Below, piece after piece: positions 35,540 through 46,590 of a DNA stretch of 64,000 nucleotides. The translations under genes were made by a program, and so were the position numbers. This stretch comes from Rhodosorus marinus (Eukaryota > Rhodophyta > Stylonematophyceae > Stylonematales > Stylonemataceae): the NCBI GenBank assembly GCA_029953675.1, contig JAMWBK010000008.1:1149001-1213000 (forward strand), given 5' to 3'. The notes below the pieces were generated by a model. That model did no database searches and had not been told where the DNA came from. It was given only the letters and a program-made list of their open reading frames with translations. Numbering within the stretch: position 1 is the first letter of the stretch; each line of letters opens with the position of its first letter.

Positions 35540-37271
35540 TCAAGCAAGAAACTCTTCTCGATAAAACTCGTGCAAAATAGATATCGTTGTTCAACTCAAT
35601 TGCGACTTTCTTCGACTTTCCATAGCAAGCTCTAGGTCTCTACTTTCTCTCTGATCTTCCGATCACTCCAACTAGGCAATATACAACAACTCAATTCCAC
35701 GCGTCCCAAGAGGTTTATGCGCCGCGTATTATCATCATACCGTCAAGCCTCATTTATTTACTTATGCTCAAATCTTCAGCACTTTTTCGGCAGCAGCATC
35801 CTTCCCGCTCTCTGCATTCCTTTCATCGGAACGGATCAATCGTTTCCTCTTCACACCATCAGCGCACAGAAAGCAAGCCAAACTTTTGTCCGAATTCCAA
35901 GCTATTGAGCCACAGGGCATTTTCTCAGGTTTACTAGAAAACTAACAACCCCGGGTGGGTGTCCTCTCGTGTCCTCTCGTGTCCTCTCACCCACACCGGG
36001 GTTGTTAGTTTTCTCTGGTGAAAGGCCTGTGAGGCAGGAGAACTAGCTCATGAATGGTCAGAGCTTCGTTGCCTCCGCTAAGCACAGGGGATACCAAAAG
36101 CTCGTATTTTTTCGCTGACCGTTCGTGGAAACTCACCACACTTCCGCAAGGTGATGAAGTTTCCAAGCCGTCAACAAAGGATGCCATGGAATCTTGAAGT
36201 GCATCTCTGGCAAAGGCCAAAGACATCGTCGCACTTGCGTTTCCCCCGAGCGAGCCACAGGTGTTTTCCAATCTTGCATGAGATTATGCCGTAAGAGTCA
36301 TAATGTTTTCTCCAGTCTGGACATTAACGGAACTGGGGAAGGTATACAACTGATCTGAGACTTGCTTTGCACATGCATGTGGGTAGTTGCTCGGCTATGT
36401 TGCTCCACATATGTTGTCCACCCATGGCGAGCGTTGTTTGTTCGTAGTCCTACGATTTCCAAATTCGAAAGCATTGTCATCAGGGACTAAGAAGGTGAGC
36501 GGAACCCGGCAAATTCTGAGTACTAGATCGATAGACGTGTTGAGGACATGTAGCTTTGGATAGAACCAGTCTGAGTAATGTAACCAACAATGGCTTTTTA
36601 CGGATGAGCTCGACCCATTGGTATTACTAGGGACCATACCTTTGCTTTTAAGGAAAACTTTCGTGATTCTCGTGGGTTCCATCATGACCAGTGATGTTGC
36701 GCAGAAAATTTGCATCAGACTGGGTGGCGTTATGGTAGTCTCCGAAAAACCCAAAATTCAATATTCAATCGAATTATTCGTCTCAATCAAAATTATTTGC
36801 CGCTGATTAGAGGCGCTGGAGGTGGAGTGGGGTGGACCTTTTCGATTGAATTCTTTCGTTTCCTATTGGCATCTCTATTATCCAGGGATTCGCTCGTTAT
36901 ACAAATGTACCCGATTTTAGATCTTTTCAGCCCTCAGCAGTAAAATCCACTTCTGCGGTCCTAAAATTCGGCTTTTTGGTTTCTCGATAATCTGGATTCC
37001 CGATTTCGGGGTGAAACAGGCGATCATATCGATATATATACAGGGTTTGGGGAGAAATGGCTTCGAATCAGCGGTGAAGCTACTGCACTGTGCAAGTGAG
37101 GCGTATTTGGTGGCATTCATAGAGGGACGTGTTCTGGTTCAGTGAGTTGCACGGTTGTAGTGTTTGAGCGATTTTAAAACTCTTTTGTTTTGCGGGAAAG
37201 ATTCAAGTGGCTCACGGTGGAGCCGCTATAAGAAGCGTTTTCGGAGACGTTGACCGAGCTCGGGATTGAAA
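35540..37271. other. intergenic region with inverted repeat; possible exon fragment
   Basis: It holds the fold-back element at 35936-36014. On the minus strand, 36272-36005 reads an open frame with protein-like composition (CGSVVSFHERSAKKYELLVS, later EALTIHELVLLPHRPF) ending inside the inverted repeat. It lacks an ATG and a clear upstream exon, so I do not call it a gene. The rest shows no coding signal; the last 150 bp should be the promoter of the next gene. Confidence 0.4.
35936..36014. repeat. Inverted repeat flanking three tandem decamers
   Basis: Arms AGAAAACTAACAACCCCGG (from 35936) and its reverse complement ending at 36014 match exactly over 19 bp, with a further GTGGGTG/CACCCAC pair nearly adjoining. 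The loop is built of three copies of GTGTCCTCTC (about 35960-35989). Confidence 0.92.
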
Positions 37272-37944
37272 ATGACCGGCAAGGCCGTCAAAACGGTTAA
37301 AAAGGCCACCCCGCTTGCGACAGAAATTGGCGATTGGTTTAGGCGATTACGGACGGGCGAGAGAAAGGTGTATCATCAGCCCTACGATTACAAATACGTA
37401 ATACCACAAGATCTGTTGGCTAAGGATGGAAATCCCACTACTATCAAGACCAGTAAATACATTGAGGAGCATGTCAGACAGAGAAGCCAGCCTCTGGCTA
37501 AATACAATCCTTTGAAGAATCCATGGCAGCTCTTCAGTACAATCTTTTTCCTTGTCGTTGTGCCCTACTCACTGTGGACGACGTATTCGAGAGCAAAGGT
37601 AAGCGTTGCTTGATGATTGAATGCTCTTCTTGGCATGTGTTGCTAATGAGTCAAGGGTGAAAGTGGATGCTGAAGTTGCAAGACACTGCTTCACCTGCTC
37701 TTCAACAGTTTTGCTGTAGGACTAACTCGTAGTTTGCGTGTCCTTTTAATTTTTTTTTTGCGCTTGGAAATAGCTCAATAAGCCTTATGGATTTGGGAGC
37801 GAGGCTAAGGGGATGAAAAGGCGATACGCTGGATATACGGATCCGAAGTATTGGCCATCGTATGAGGAAATGAAGGCAGAAGAAGCCAAGAAAAATTTCT
37901 CCCTAGTGGAGAAGTACGACGATGTGCGTGTAAAACTTGACTAA
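37272..37944 (+). CDS. Single-pass membrane protein, 165 residues, unknown function
   Basis: Exons 37272-37598 and 37774-37944 join in phase 0 (GTAAGC..TAG) and sum to 498 nt. The N-terminal hundred residues are basic and hydrophilic (for example WFRRLRTGERKVYHQPYDYK). One membrane helix lies at about 88-105 (WQLFSTIFFLVVVPYSLW). The C-terminus is hydrophilic and rich in Tyr/Lys (GYTDPKYWPSYEEMKAEEAK). The layout resembles small accessory subunits of mitochondrial inner-membrane complexes, but I cannot assign a family; that is inference from shape only. The ATG at 37272 is the first in frame. Confidence 0.7.
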
Positions 37945-40900
37945 AAGGGACACTGCAGTGAACAACAGCTCACTACTTTCAGCTGGAGTGGGTTTCGCGG
38001 CTTTCCACATGAACTGGTAGATGCTTAAAATTATTGAGTAAACAAAACAAATGAACCCAAGAGGAAAAGGTCTGAGACCGCCTCGAAGCCTCTCAGTAGA
38101 AGAACGAGCATAGAAATATTCTCCTAGTTCTTGGTGGAAAGCTTGTTCTACCCGTCTTCCCAGGTGCATTCGTTTTGAACGGTACCCAGAAGAAGAGCCA
38201 ATGGAAATCGAAGTAGAAAAGTAACTGCGTCGTCAGTATCCTTTTCCTTCAACATGCACTGGCCTGCATTGATGTGGTCTCTAATGTTAACAAATGGATC
38301 TCATATGGGGGTTACCCCATTGCTAGCTTTGCTTCCTATCCAGCGACCCCAAGGTCAACCTAGATTTACCATGTCTCAGAATGGTTGCACGGATGCTGCG
38401 ACGCGGGAACGGTATTGGCCGTAATGAGCCAACCGAAAATACTTGAACTTGCGGGTACGCCGATGCGTGTATTCCAGGAGTTCTCAGACCACTGGATCAA
38501 CAGCCTTCTGCCTCTCATCGATCCTACTTATCTTAGTATGTCAAGTATGAGGTTTGGGATGACTTTGCTGGCCACGTCCAACCCATCCACTCTAGCGAAT
38601 TCACCCGGAGTAGGTGGACGGTGCTCATTAACGTGGCAACCTCGACATTTCAAGTTTTTGGTGTTCCCAGAGCAAGGTGTACACATACAAAAGTCAGACG
38701 TATTGGAGTAAACCAGTGAGCGAGGATAAGTGAATGCCTACTCTGAGCAAAGCGTCGTACTTCAATTCGTATGGACTCCATTTACAGGGGTTTATTCATT
38801 GGAAGGTAGGATGACTAGCGGGCGTTCGTCAGTGTTGGTGGCACCACTAACGATTTCTCATCGTGCACTAGTCCATCTCACAAAGCCTTTAAGTGAGCTA
38901 TTGTTGGCCCCGCTACTGACGATGTACTGAAGTCCGAAGCACTCATCAGCACGCGATCTCCGAAGAGGGTAATACCTGGGAACCAGAACCGTTGTGTTGC
39001 AAATGCGCATGTCGTCGCCACAGTCCCACCGCCGTGGGAATTTGGTGATCCAAGGCCAACGGAAAAGCTAGAGCACAGAGGCGATTTGCCAAGAAATAAT
39101 AGCCGGATCCGCTTCGCCCCTTGCATCAACAACAGCGATTTATTCAGAGCCTATCTACCTTGAGGAGCGGTTAGAGAGACGCGTCCAACAACCGGGCAAC
39201 TCTCCATCGCCGTAAATCAGCTCTAAGCGCCGCCACAGTTCCTCTTATCCGAAACCGACACTATCAGGTTCCTCAATGCATCTTTTCGGTTCAGCGCTAA
39301 AGGGTTCTATTCCATTTGCTTTAAAAATGCAAGACGTTTTTTTTGGTCTTGGATTGGGGTATTTTTTTTGGCCTGGTGCTTCCTCATATTTCCTAAATAT
39401 TCCTACTACCCAGGAATAGAAGTCAAAACCGCAAAACATGTACGAGTATATTTAGAACGACACAATTTTTGTCATCGACCAGCGGATGTTCGATGTTCGT
39501 CCGCGCTTCCGGCAAAACGGCCGAAATTCTGGGACAGAACTCTAGTGGCTTTTGAAGCAAGGTTCGCAGTGGGCGGAGAAGCCGCAAGAAGAGGAGCTTC
39601 CAAATCGAGGCCTCGCTTCCGTTGTACCCAATTTTATTGAAAACAAGCAACATTCCAAAAATCATCAATAAATTCAAGAGAATTTCAATATCTGCTTGTC
39701 AGGGTTTCCCGTTGACCTTGCTGGCTCTTGGCTGGAAGTATAAATCACCAATGCAGAATTGTCAATGCCTTTGTTTTTTTTTGTTTTTTTTTTCGTCAGC
39801 CTAATCTACAATACACTATGGCGGCAGCAGGTCAAGAATATGCCTTGCTTTCTCTTGCCCCTTAGACGGGGCTGCCTCCTGAGGGGTGTGCCTTGTCTTT
39901 ACAATATATGGAATGAATTGAGATGAAAATAATCGTCCGAGTTAGCGCAGCTTTCCGGTACGCCCCCAAACGCCCCTCACATATGTGAATTTTATATTCT
40001 GTTTGTATATATATACCGCACATGTGTATGCGTATAGCGCTTTTTGCCGTTTGGTTTATTTTCTAAGAAGCACCCCCCGCAAGATCCTACTACGTGGGTG
40101 CCCAAGGATGTTTGGCGTTTCAGTTTCCAGATAAAAGTCATCCATAAAAACTGCTACTTGACCAAAAAGTAACGTGTATACATAAACTTATTGGATTAGA
40201 TTTTTGTCCTCCTAAGCAGTGGGTGGTGGTGATGAGGTGGGGGGGTATATGGTATATTGTCCCCCTTCTGCTTGAAAGTATCGGTGGCATTGTTTGTTTG
40301 GAGAAAAACGTTGGTGAGGACCGCATTACAGCTTCGCAAAAGCGGAGCTGGCAATATCATATATAGTTATAAAAAGGGCCATTTAATGGCATAGAGAATA
40401 TTGTGCAATGCTCAACGTTTCATCTAAACACCTAAATAAGTGGTGCTGGCTATGTGAGGGAAGAGGGGGAAGGTAAGGATCTCCTCCTTGAGCCCAACGG
40501 TTTGCGGCGAGAGCGTGCATGCTGGGGGAGGTTGTACTTGGACGGGGTTAATGGAGATGGAGCAGCGATGATGAGGAACATTGTTCGGACTGTGGGCAAG
40601 GGCAAGCCCCTAGAGGCGGAAATTTTGAATGGAGAATATCCGCCGGGTGGCTTGAGGGACGGATTCGCTAGCCTGAAGGTTGGTGATGAGGAACCAGTCG
40701 TGCTGATGAAGGCGTGTTCCTGGAGAGTGGTAAACACTAAGCAAACGAGGAAGCTGGTTAGATTCGGGGGAAGGAAGCGGCTGACGCTGGGAGTCCCGCT
40801 GCCGGTTTCGTTTCGGCGCTCGAAGTTTAGACCCTCGTTGCCAGTGATAATCGAGGAAAGGGTTTGATGTAGGCTCGTTGTTTGCAATGTTAACTACTAA

Positions 40901-41369
40901 TAAATTATATTATTCAGCATGTATCAGCTACTGTAAGCCGCTGGGCGCCCTCAACGATCTTGGCAGGGACGATGGTTTTCAAGGACTCACCGTCCTTGAA
41001 AAGAGTTTAACAGAAGCCTTGGTATCTGCCCTGTCCTTCCTCATGTCCGGAGAGACGAACCAGAATGGCCGGAGACGGATTATTTACCAAGAGAAGAAAC
41101 AGAACAGGGCTTAAATTTGTGGATGGGAGTTGCACCCTAGAACGGGCTTCGAAGAACTGCAGAATCTACTTGATGAGTTTGGAATTTGTTCTTTGCGTCA
41201 TATTCAGTTTGCATTTTTGCCTTTAAGAGCTTGTTCGCACTCGTTTGCACTTAACTTCCGCTCGTGCTGCACATCTAAGACCCCAGCGGATGGTTCTCTG
41301 CTGCTCTTACCAAACTAAGAGAAGGTTACTGTACTTGGTCGCGGACGACATATATATCTACTTCAGGGC
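37945..41369. other. gene-poor stretch
   Basis: No confident gene. AT-rich tracts occur at 39300-39800 and 39980-40400, with TATATATATA near 40004. The only frame of note is 40454-40867, listed separately. Otherwise short unsupported frames. Confidence 0.4.
40454..40867 (+). CDS. Possible coding exon, unidentified
   Basis: A 137-codon open frame on the plus strand (first codon GTG; first in-frame ATG inside, at about 40568) reads regular, charged sequence such as NIVRTVGKGKPLEAEILNGE and KLVRFGGRKRLTLGVPLPVSF. An equally long frame is open on the opposite strand over the same bases, with low-complexity Ser/Pro composition, so the plus strand is the more protein-like. No domain was recognised and no splice partner found. 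Confidence 0.3.
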   Translation: MREEGEGKDLLLEPNGLRRERACWGRLYLDGVNGDGAAMMRNIVRTVGKGKPLEAEILNGEYPPGGLRDGFASLKVGDEEPVVLMKACSWRVVNTKQTRKLVRFGGRKRLTLGVPLPVSFRRSKFRPSLPVIIEERV

Positions 41370-42000
41370 GTGGATCTCGCCAATGGAGGCCTGCTTGCTC
41401 GTGAAGTTTATTCAGGAACGCTTCAGGTGCTGACAGAGCTTTGCGGTGCACTTCATATGCACCCCCTACTCCCCGGCCAGGCTGCGGCCCTTGTCGAAAA
41501 ACAAATTCAGATGCCTTGCCGCTGGGGAGGAATGGCTTTACGTCGCAAGTCCGAATACAACCTGCTGTTGCCGAGACTTGGCGCAAATTATTTACACGAC
41601 TTCTCGCCTCCTTGCTCCAATTGCTGAGCTTCGGGCTATGCCATCGAATTACACGGACTCCTTAATCCCCGACCTCCCTTCCCCTGCTACCTCTGGCTGA
41701 TCAGCTCGCCCAAGTTATGACGCAAATCCGTGATACACTTCCTGTCGATAGCCCGCCGTGATTGAAGCGTCTTTTGCGCTGGTGCGCTCTTCAGAATTCG
41801 GACGATGCTACAACAACAATCGATGCTTCCGTGTCGGGGGTTCATAACGATACATCCGCTCCTGTGGAAGCAGAGCCCGTTCAGTTCACCCAACGATTGA
41901 TCGCGAATCAGCTACATCGCGCGGCCTACCCTGCGATTGTGGAAGATCCGATGGTCTTCAAGGTGGTCGTATTCGCTATGCGACTTTTTGTGGGGTGGTA
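41370..42000 (+). pseudogene. Probable relic of a reverse-transcriptase C-terminal region
   Basis: The frame from 41370 reads LPGQAAALVEKQIQMPCRWG then GMALRRKSEYNLLLPRLGAN. This resembles the segment after the polymerase domain in non-LTR-type reverse transcriptases and their decayed copies, where an (L/M)P.R.GG(L/M)(G/A)LR motif is followed by an alanine/leucine helix. Stops interrupt the frame at about 41627. A second stretch, 41762-42001, with QFTQRLIANQLHRAAYPAIV looks like the next helix pair of such proteins. No catalytic YxDD motif is present. The call rests on motif shape alone. Confidence 0.35.
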
Positions 42001-43225
42001 GTGGTACTTGGCTTACCGACATCCCTAGGCAACATCTTCCGGAGAACTAGCGGTCCCAGATGCTGGTGAGATTTGTCACTTCCTTTGGCATGCACAGATT
42101 CCGGCCCGTGAAGTATACTCATCCTGCCATCGTTCCCATGATCAATACGTACGCCAGCGAATCTATCATTGCCCGTTCTCGGGTGGAATGGGGATTTTCG
42201 TCACAACAGCCTTGTCAAGCAAATGGCTACGTTCCTCCGGAGTGGGAATTCGAGCAGGTACTGGTCAAGCACGGGCCTGTTAGTGTGGAGCACCCGAGTT
42301 TGGAGCTAAATATTCAGGTTATTCATCCACTCTCCAAACATTTGCTGCTCTTCGATCACCGTTGCAAGCCCACTACAAGATGCCCTCACACGACGATCAC
42401 GCTGGAAGCGTTTGGACGGCTGAGCGCGACCACGATGCGGATCCCCGACTCGGCATCTGGACCCCAGTTCTTCTCCTACCTCACGAGCAATGGCGGCACT
42501 AAACAGATGTCTTTGGAGGAGTGACTGGTGCGTTCCGAAGGCTGAAGCGGCTCGAACCTAGATTCTAAAAACGCACGAAACTAGTTCTGATTTTACTCCT
42601 TGTCTTGCAAGCCCGCCAATTAGGAAGGCTCATTCCCAAAGGCTAAAAGAAGGTGATCGTATGCTAGTACGTATAGTACTAAAACGTACTACACACGGAA
42701 ACGCCTAGTTTATGCACCCCGGACTGTCGAGGAAATGGTGGCTCTTGCGAAAATTCCCCCCAATGAAAAATCTTGCACATAGCCGCCGTTGTCCACTGAA
42801 AACCTATACTGGTTGAAGAATACTATAAAAAAGAGCCGGAAGGTCACCTTTCAGCAACTTACCCCCCGTACAACTATGTGTGATTACCGTCCGAATTCGA
42901 AGTTTCACCCCGGGTACGACCGAAGAACAGCGTGATCACCTAAATTTATATTGTTCTGAGAAAAAGATTATTTTTCAAATGAATACGGTTAGAGTATTGG
43001 TCTAGAAAAAGACAATAGTATTCTTAATTATGAATGGGACTTTCCGGCGCTGACTGCGGTCGCAATCACGGCGCTTGGCATTGGCTTGCGGGGCTTTTGA
43101 GAATTCTATATGCACGAGTGGGGATGCTGCAAGCCCTGCCTGTGTCGCGCGGACGTGTTGAATAGGGTTGGGAAGGGAAAAGTGGATTACTGCAAACGAG
43201 ATTTTTTCAAGTTGGTGCAGGAAAC
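42001..43225. other. gene-poor stretch upstream of eL33
   Basis: The open frame 42060-42524 (154 codons) follows the probable reverse-transcriptase relic. It shows no domain; it may be part of the same decayed element. 42525-43225 shows no coding signal until the eL33 start. Confidence 0.35.
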
Positions 43226-43760
43226 ATGGGTCAAGAACCAGTTAGGTGAGTTGTTCGCTTTTTCTGGCGATCAATACGATGAGACCTTTGTGTTGCGGTT
43301 CTTCTGCTCGTCTTCTGTGAGTCTGACTGCCGCTGTTCTTTCTTTGTTCCCGTTTCAGATTGTATTCAAAGGGCGTAGTGATGGGATACAAGAGGGGAAT
43401 TAGATTGCAGTATCCCAAGCAAGTTCGCATCAAGGTTGAAGGCTTGGAGACTCGCTCCGACACAAAGTCCTATCTGGGCAAGAGAGTGGCTTATGTTTAT
43501 AAGGCATCCAACTCGAAGGGCGTGGGAAAGAAGGAGTCCAAATATCGAGTGATTTGGGGCAAGGTAAGGCGGCTCTATATTTTTGGTCATGATGAGCCGA
43601 GCAGGATGCCGTTGATTACTAATGCCGCGCTTGTGCTGTCTCGCAGATACTTGCGCCGCATGGAAACAATGGCGTGGTCAAGTCGAAGTTCGGAAGGAAT
43701 CTGCCGCCCACTGCAATTGGCGGATCTGTGCGAGTAATGCTCTACCCAAGCCGAATCTAA
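43226..43760 (+). CDS. RPL35A: 60S ribosomal protein eL33 (L35A)
   Basis: Three exons (43226-43245, 43359-43563, 43647-43760) sum to 339 nt, 112 residues, the usual size. The first coding exon is only 20 nt (MGQEPV plus two bases of an Arg codon). The rest reads RLYSKGVVMGYKRGIR, VEGLETRSDTKSYLGKRVAY, VYKAS, YRVIWGK, then PHGNNGVVKSKFGRNLPPTA and the hallmark end VRVMLYPSRI. All conserved blocks of the family are present. The open frame beginning at 43110 overlaps the first exon in another phase and is not used. Confidence 0.97.
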
Positions 43761-44203
43761 GAGTAGTAGGTCTAGCTGGTGGGGTTTGCCGGGATTGCTC
43801 CTTGTGTACTTACTTAGCATGTCAAAGGCTCTTGTAGGAGAAGAGTTTGGCTGGGAGCAGTGAAGAGTAACCCTTGCTGGCGGAAACATATTGAAATTTC
43901 TTGGATCCTCAGGACTACGTTGGATTTGAAGAGTTCACGAGAAGTAATAAATCAGTGTATCGTTTTTTTCTTGTAACGACAAGAGGGACCTTTTTGCGCC
44001 TTTTCAGATGAGTATGTGAGGACGTTGGCCGCGCGAGTTCAGGTTCCTGTCCGGGCCTGCGGGAGATTTTCTGGAGCTTGATGGCCTAGCCAGCTAGCCT
44101 GGGAGTGGCCGCGCCGGGTTGTGACAGCGCTCAATTGGAGTGAAAAGATCTCAGGCCAGGAGCTACAGCCATCGCCAAAACTGCGGCAATCGATTGCAAT
44201 TTT
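43761..44203. other. intergenic, 3' ends of convergent genes
   Basis: Space between the eL33 stop and the stop of the UBL-FKBP gene on the other strand. No gene seen. Confidence 0.5.
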
Positions 44204-46590
44204 TTACTTGTCTTCCTCCGCTGGCGAGCAACTTACTAGTTCAATATCGAACGCTAGCATAGCGTTTGGCGGGAGAAGCTCCCCGAACATTTCGGTCATG
44301 TCGTGGCTCGCAGATGGATGAACGTATAGTGTTCGCGATTCGCCAGTCTTCATTCCGACAATGCCTTCTGCAAGTGCGCTTGGTGCAGTCTCAAGGGGTA
44401 GCGAAAGCGGATGTACTGTTTCGCCTACGTGCAGAGAACAATACGCGAACTCTCTAGTCAGAATAACTTCACGACAAGCAGATCCCAGAAATCCTGAAAA
44501 GCCCCTGATCCATACCTGTGCGATCCGCCGCTGGGCAAGTGAAGAAGGTTCTTCCGTCAAGAAGTCGGCCTTCCAGAATCACCAGCACCTCACTTGCTGC
44601 TGTAGCAACGGCAGCCTCTTCGTCCTCAGGTGGCGGGTCGGCGCTCTCCCACACAATCTAGAGAAGCCGAGACAAAGTAAATCCGAAATGAGAACGATAG
44701 TCTTCCAGCAGCTGCAAAGGAGAAGCTGCCGTTGGAGGTCTTACCCTGCCCGGACTGAGAACGTTGATTTTTGGATCCTTCTCAGTTTCCTCGAAGAATC
44801 GATTCGCATCTTCAAGGTTGAACTCCGAAAGAAACTGAGCTGCGTACTACGCATTTCAAAGAAAGTAGAACAACGGCTAAGTGATTCTCGCAGTTCCCTT
44901 GGTGGGACCTTGGGGGGTGCCTCTAATGCGGATCGCTATAGTGACTGAAGCACTTACAGATTGCAGCGTTCTCATCTGGCGTTCAAACTCTTGAAGAGGC
45001 ATAGGGAACGGTTCTCCCTCACAAGCGTTCTTGAGACCTTCGACGACCAAGCTGGAGTCTAGGCCTAGCGCTGAGTTGATCAGTGACTGTCCAAGGGCGT
45101 GACCGTAGGCTTCAGACAACTTCTCGGGGTCAATGCCCTCCTCCGAGGCAATTCCGTCAGTCCTCTTCTTTGCATCCTCAGCCTGGCCAGAAGGGAAGGC
45201 ATCAGGTTACGAAGATGATTAATTATGACTACCTTCAGGTGCAGAAGCAAAGAGTTAAAATATGATTGTCAAAAATAAGCTTCTTCCTCACCTTAGCAAT
45301 TGCCTGCGGTGGGATGGCTCCATATGACATTGCGGCTGCAGGAAGTCCGCCAGCGGCAGCGGTATTTACCCCGGCACCAGCCCCGGCACTTGCTCCAGTA
45401 CTCTCTTCAGTCTTACTATCCACAGTAGCATAAGCAGGAATAGATCGGTCCTCTCCAGTCGAGGCTGCTTGAGCTGTGAAGTACTCCCGGGTCTGCTGCA
45501 TGTAGTTCTTCCATTTGTCGGGATCATCGACCATCTGCAAAAATCACCGAAGTACAATGGCCGTCTAGATTAGATAAAAGCACACCGTAGTCTACACAGC
45601 ACAGCCCTATTTGCCAAGCGAATATTTCCGCTTACAGCTGACATGTTCGGATCTGCTTCAATCATTCCTTTCAGGAACACGTTGTTCTTCAGAGACATCC
45701 GAACTTCCTCCATCTTGTCCGGATTGTTCAGGTAGTCCTGCATCTCTTTGGTGCTCCACAGGTTGGACACGATATTTGGCATCATCTGCATCATTTGCTC
45801 GAGCTGAGCTGGATTGTTACCCATACCACCCATGCCACCCATGCCTCCCATGCCTCCCATGCCAGCCATACCGCCCATGCCAGCCATACCGCCCATGCCA
45901 GCCAAACCGGCGGCACCAGCCCCTCCGGCACCTCCGGCAGCCCCGGCACCTCCAACTCCAGTTCCTGAGGTGGTGAGAGCTCAATGACGTTAAAACTCAT
46001 GCTTCTAGAGCTGGACTACAGAAAGAAGCTCTGGGTTAATGAAAAACCTTACCCATGAACTGCTTCATCAGCTCCTCAAGCCCGTTTCCACCAGCACCAG
46101 CACCCGCACCAGCACCAAGACCCGCAGCACCTGCTGCCATCGGAGGCGCAGCAGCGGGTTCCCTCGTAGTTGTAGTCTCGGGTGTGGGAGTAGGAGCCTT
46201 CGCCGCTGCTGATGCAGTGGTCGAGCTCTTGCCGACTTTCCGGACTACGTTGACAGTAACTCCATCCGTGAGCTTGAAATCCGAAAGCGGTTGACTCCCC
46301 TCCAGTACTTGCCCCTTGAAGAGCAATGTCTGTCTGTCGCTTGGGATTCCGGATACAGAGGCTATCTTTTCCTGCTCATAGATCCGAATGGAATGTAGGA
46401 TTAGCAACGACGCTGCCCTAAGAGACCTTGAGTCCTATACAACAAACTCTCAACATCCCAGCATATGCTCGTTGAGATATCACAATGATCGTGAAAATCT
46501 CACCTGAAATTCCTGGACTGGATCGGACGGGTCGCAGCTTAGATCGTACGCCTCTCCATTGAAGCACTTTACCCGCACGGACAACGTCAT
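44204..46590 (-). CDS. Ubiquitin-like / STI1 / Mip-type FKBP fusion protein
   Basis: Eight exons (46590-46504, 46371-46053, 45964-45636, 45534-45292, 45182-44958, 44834-44745, 44657-44516, 44424-44204) sum to 1656 nt, 551 residues, with every phase matching. Residues 1-75 form a ubiquitin-like fold (VQEFQEKIASVSGIPSDRQT, LLFKGQVLEGSQPLSDFKL). A Gly/Ala linker follows, with a repeated MGGM motif. Residues about 185-275 are Met/Asn-rich helices (NPAQLEQMMQMMPNIV, DYLNNPDKMEEV, EADPNMSAMVDDPDKW) like the STI1 repeats of ubiquilins. Residues 327-415 resemble the N-terminal helical domain of bacterial Mip/FkpA FKBPs (LSEAYGHALGQSLINSALGL, FLSEFNLEDANRFFEE). About 432-545 is an FKBP fold ending MLAFDIELV. 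Residues matching the FKBP12 pocket (Tyr26, Asp37, Trp59) are replaced, so isomerase activity is doubtful. A shuttle or co-chaperone role between ubiquitin and misfolded clients is inference. Confidence 0.88.

Noticed and set aside
40450-40887. 145-codon minus-strand frame
   Set aside because: Ser/Pro/Leu-rich, lacks regular structure, antisense to a more protein-like plus-strand frame.
43110-43403. 97-codon frame before eL33
   Set aside because: Overlaps the true 20-nt first exon in a different phase; not conserved.
45791-46000. Minus-strand frame with repeated VWLAWA
   Set aside because: A frame-shifted reading of the MGGM repeat region of the UBL-FKBP gene.
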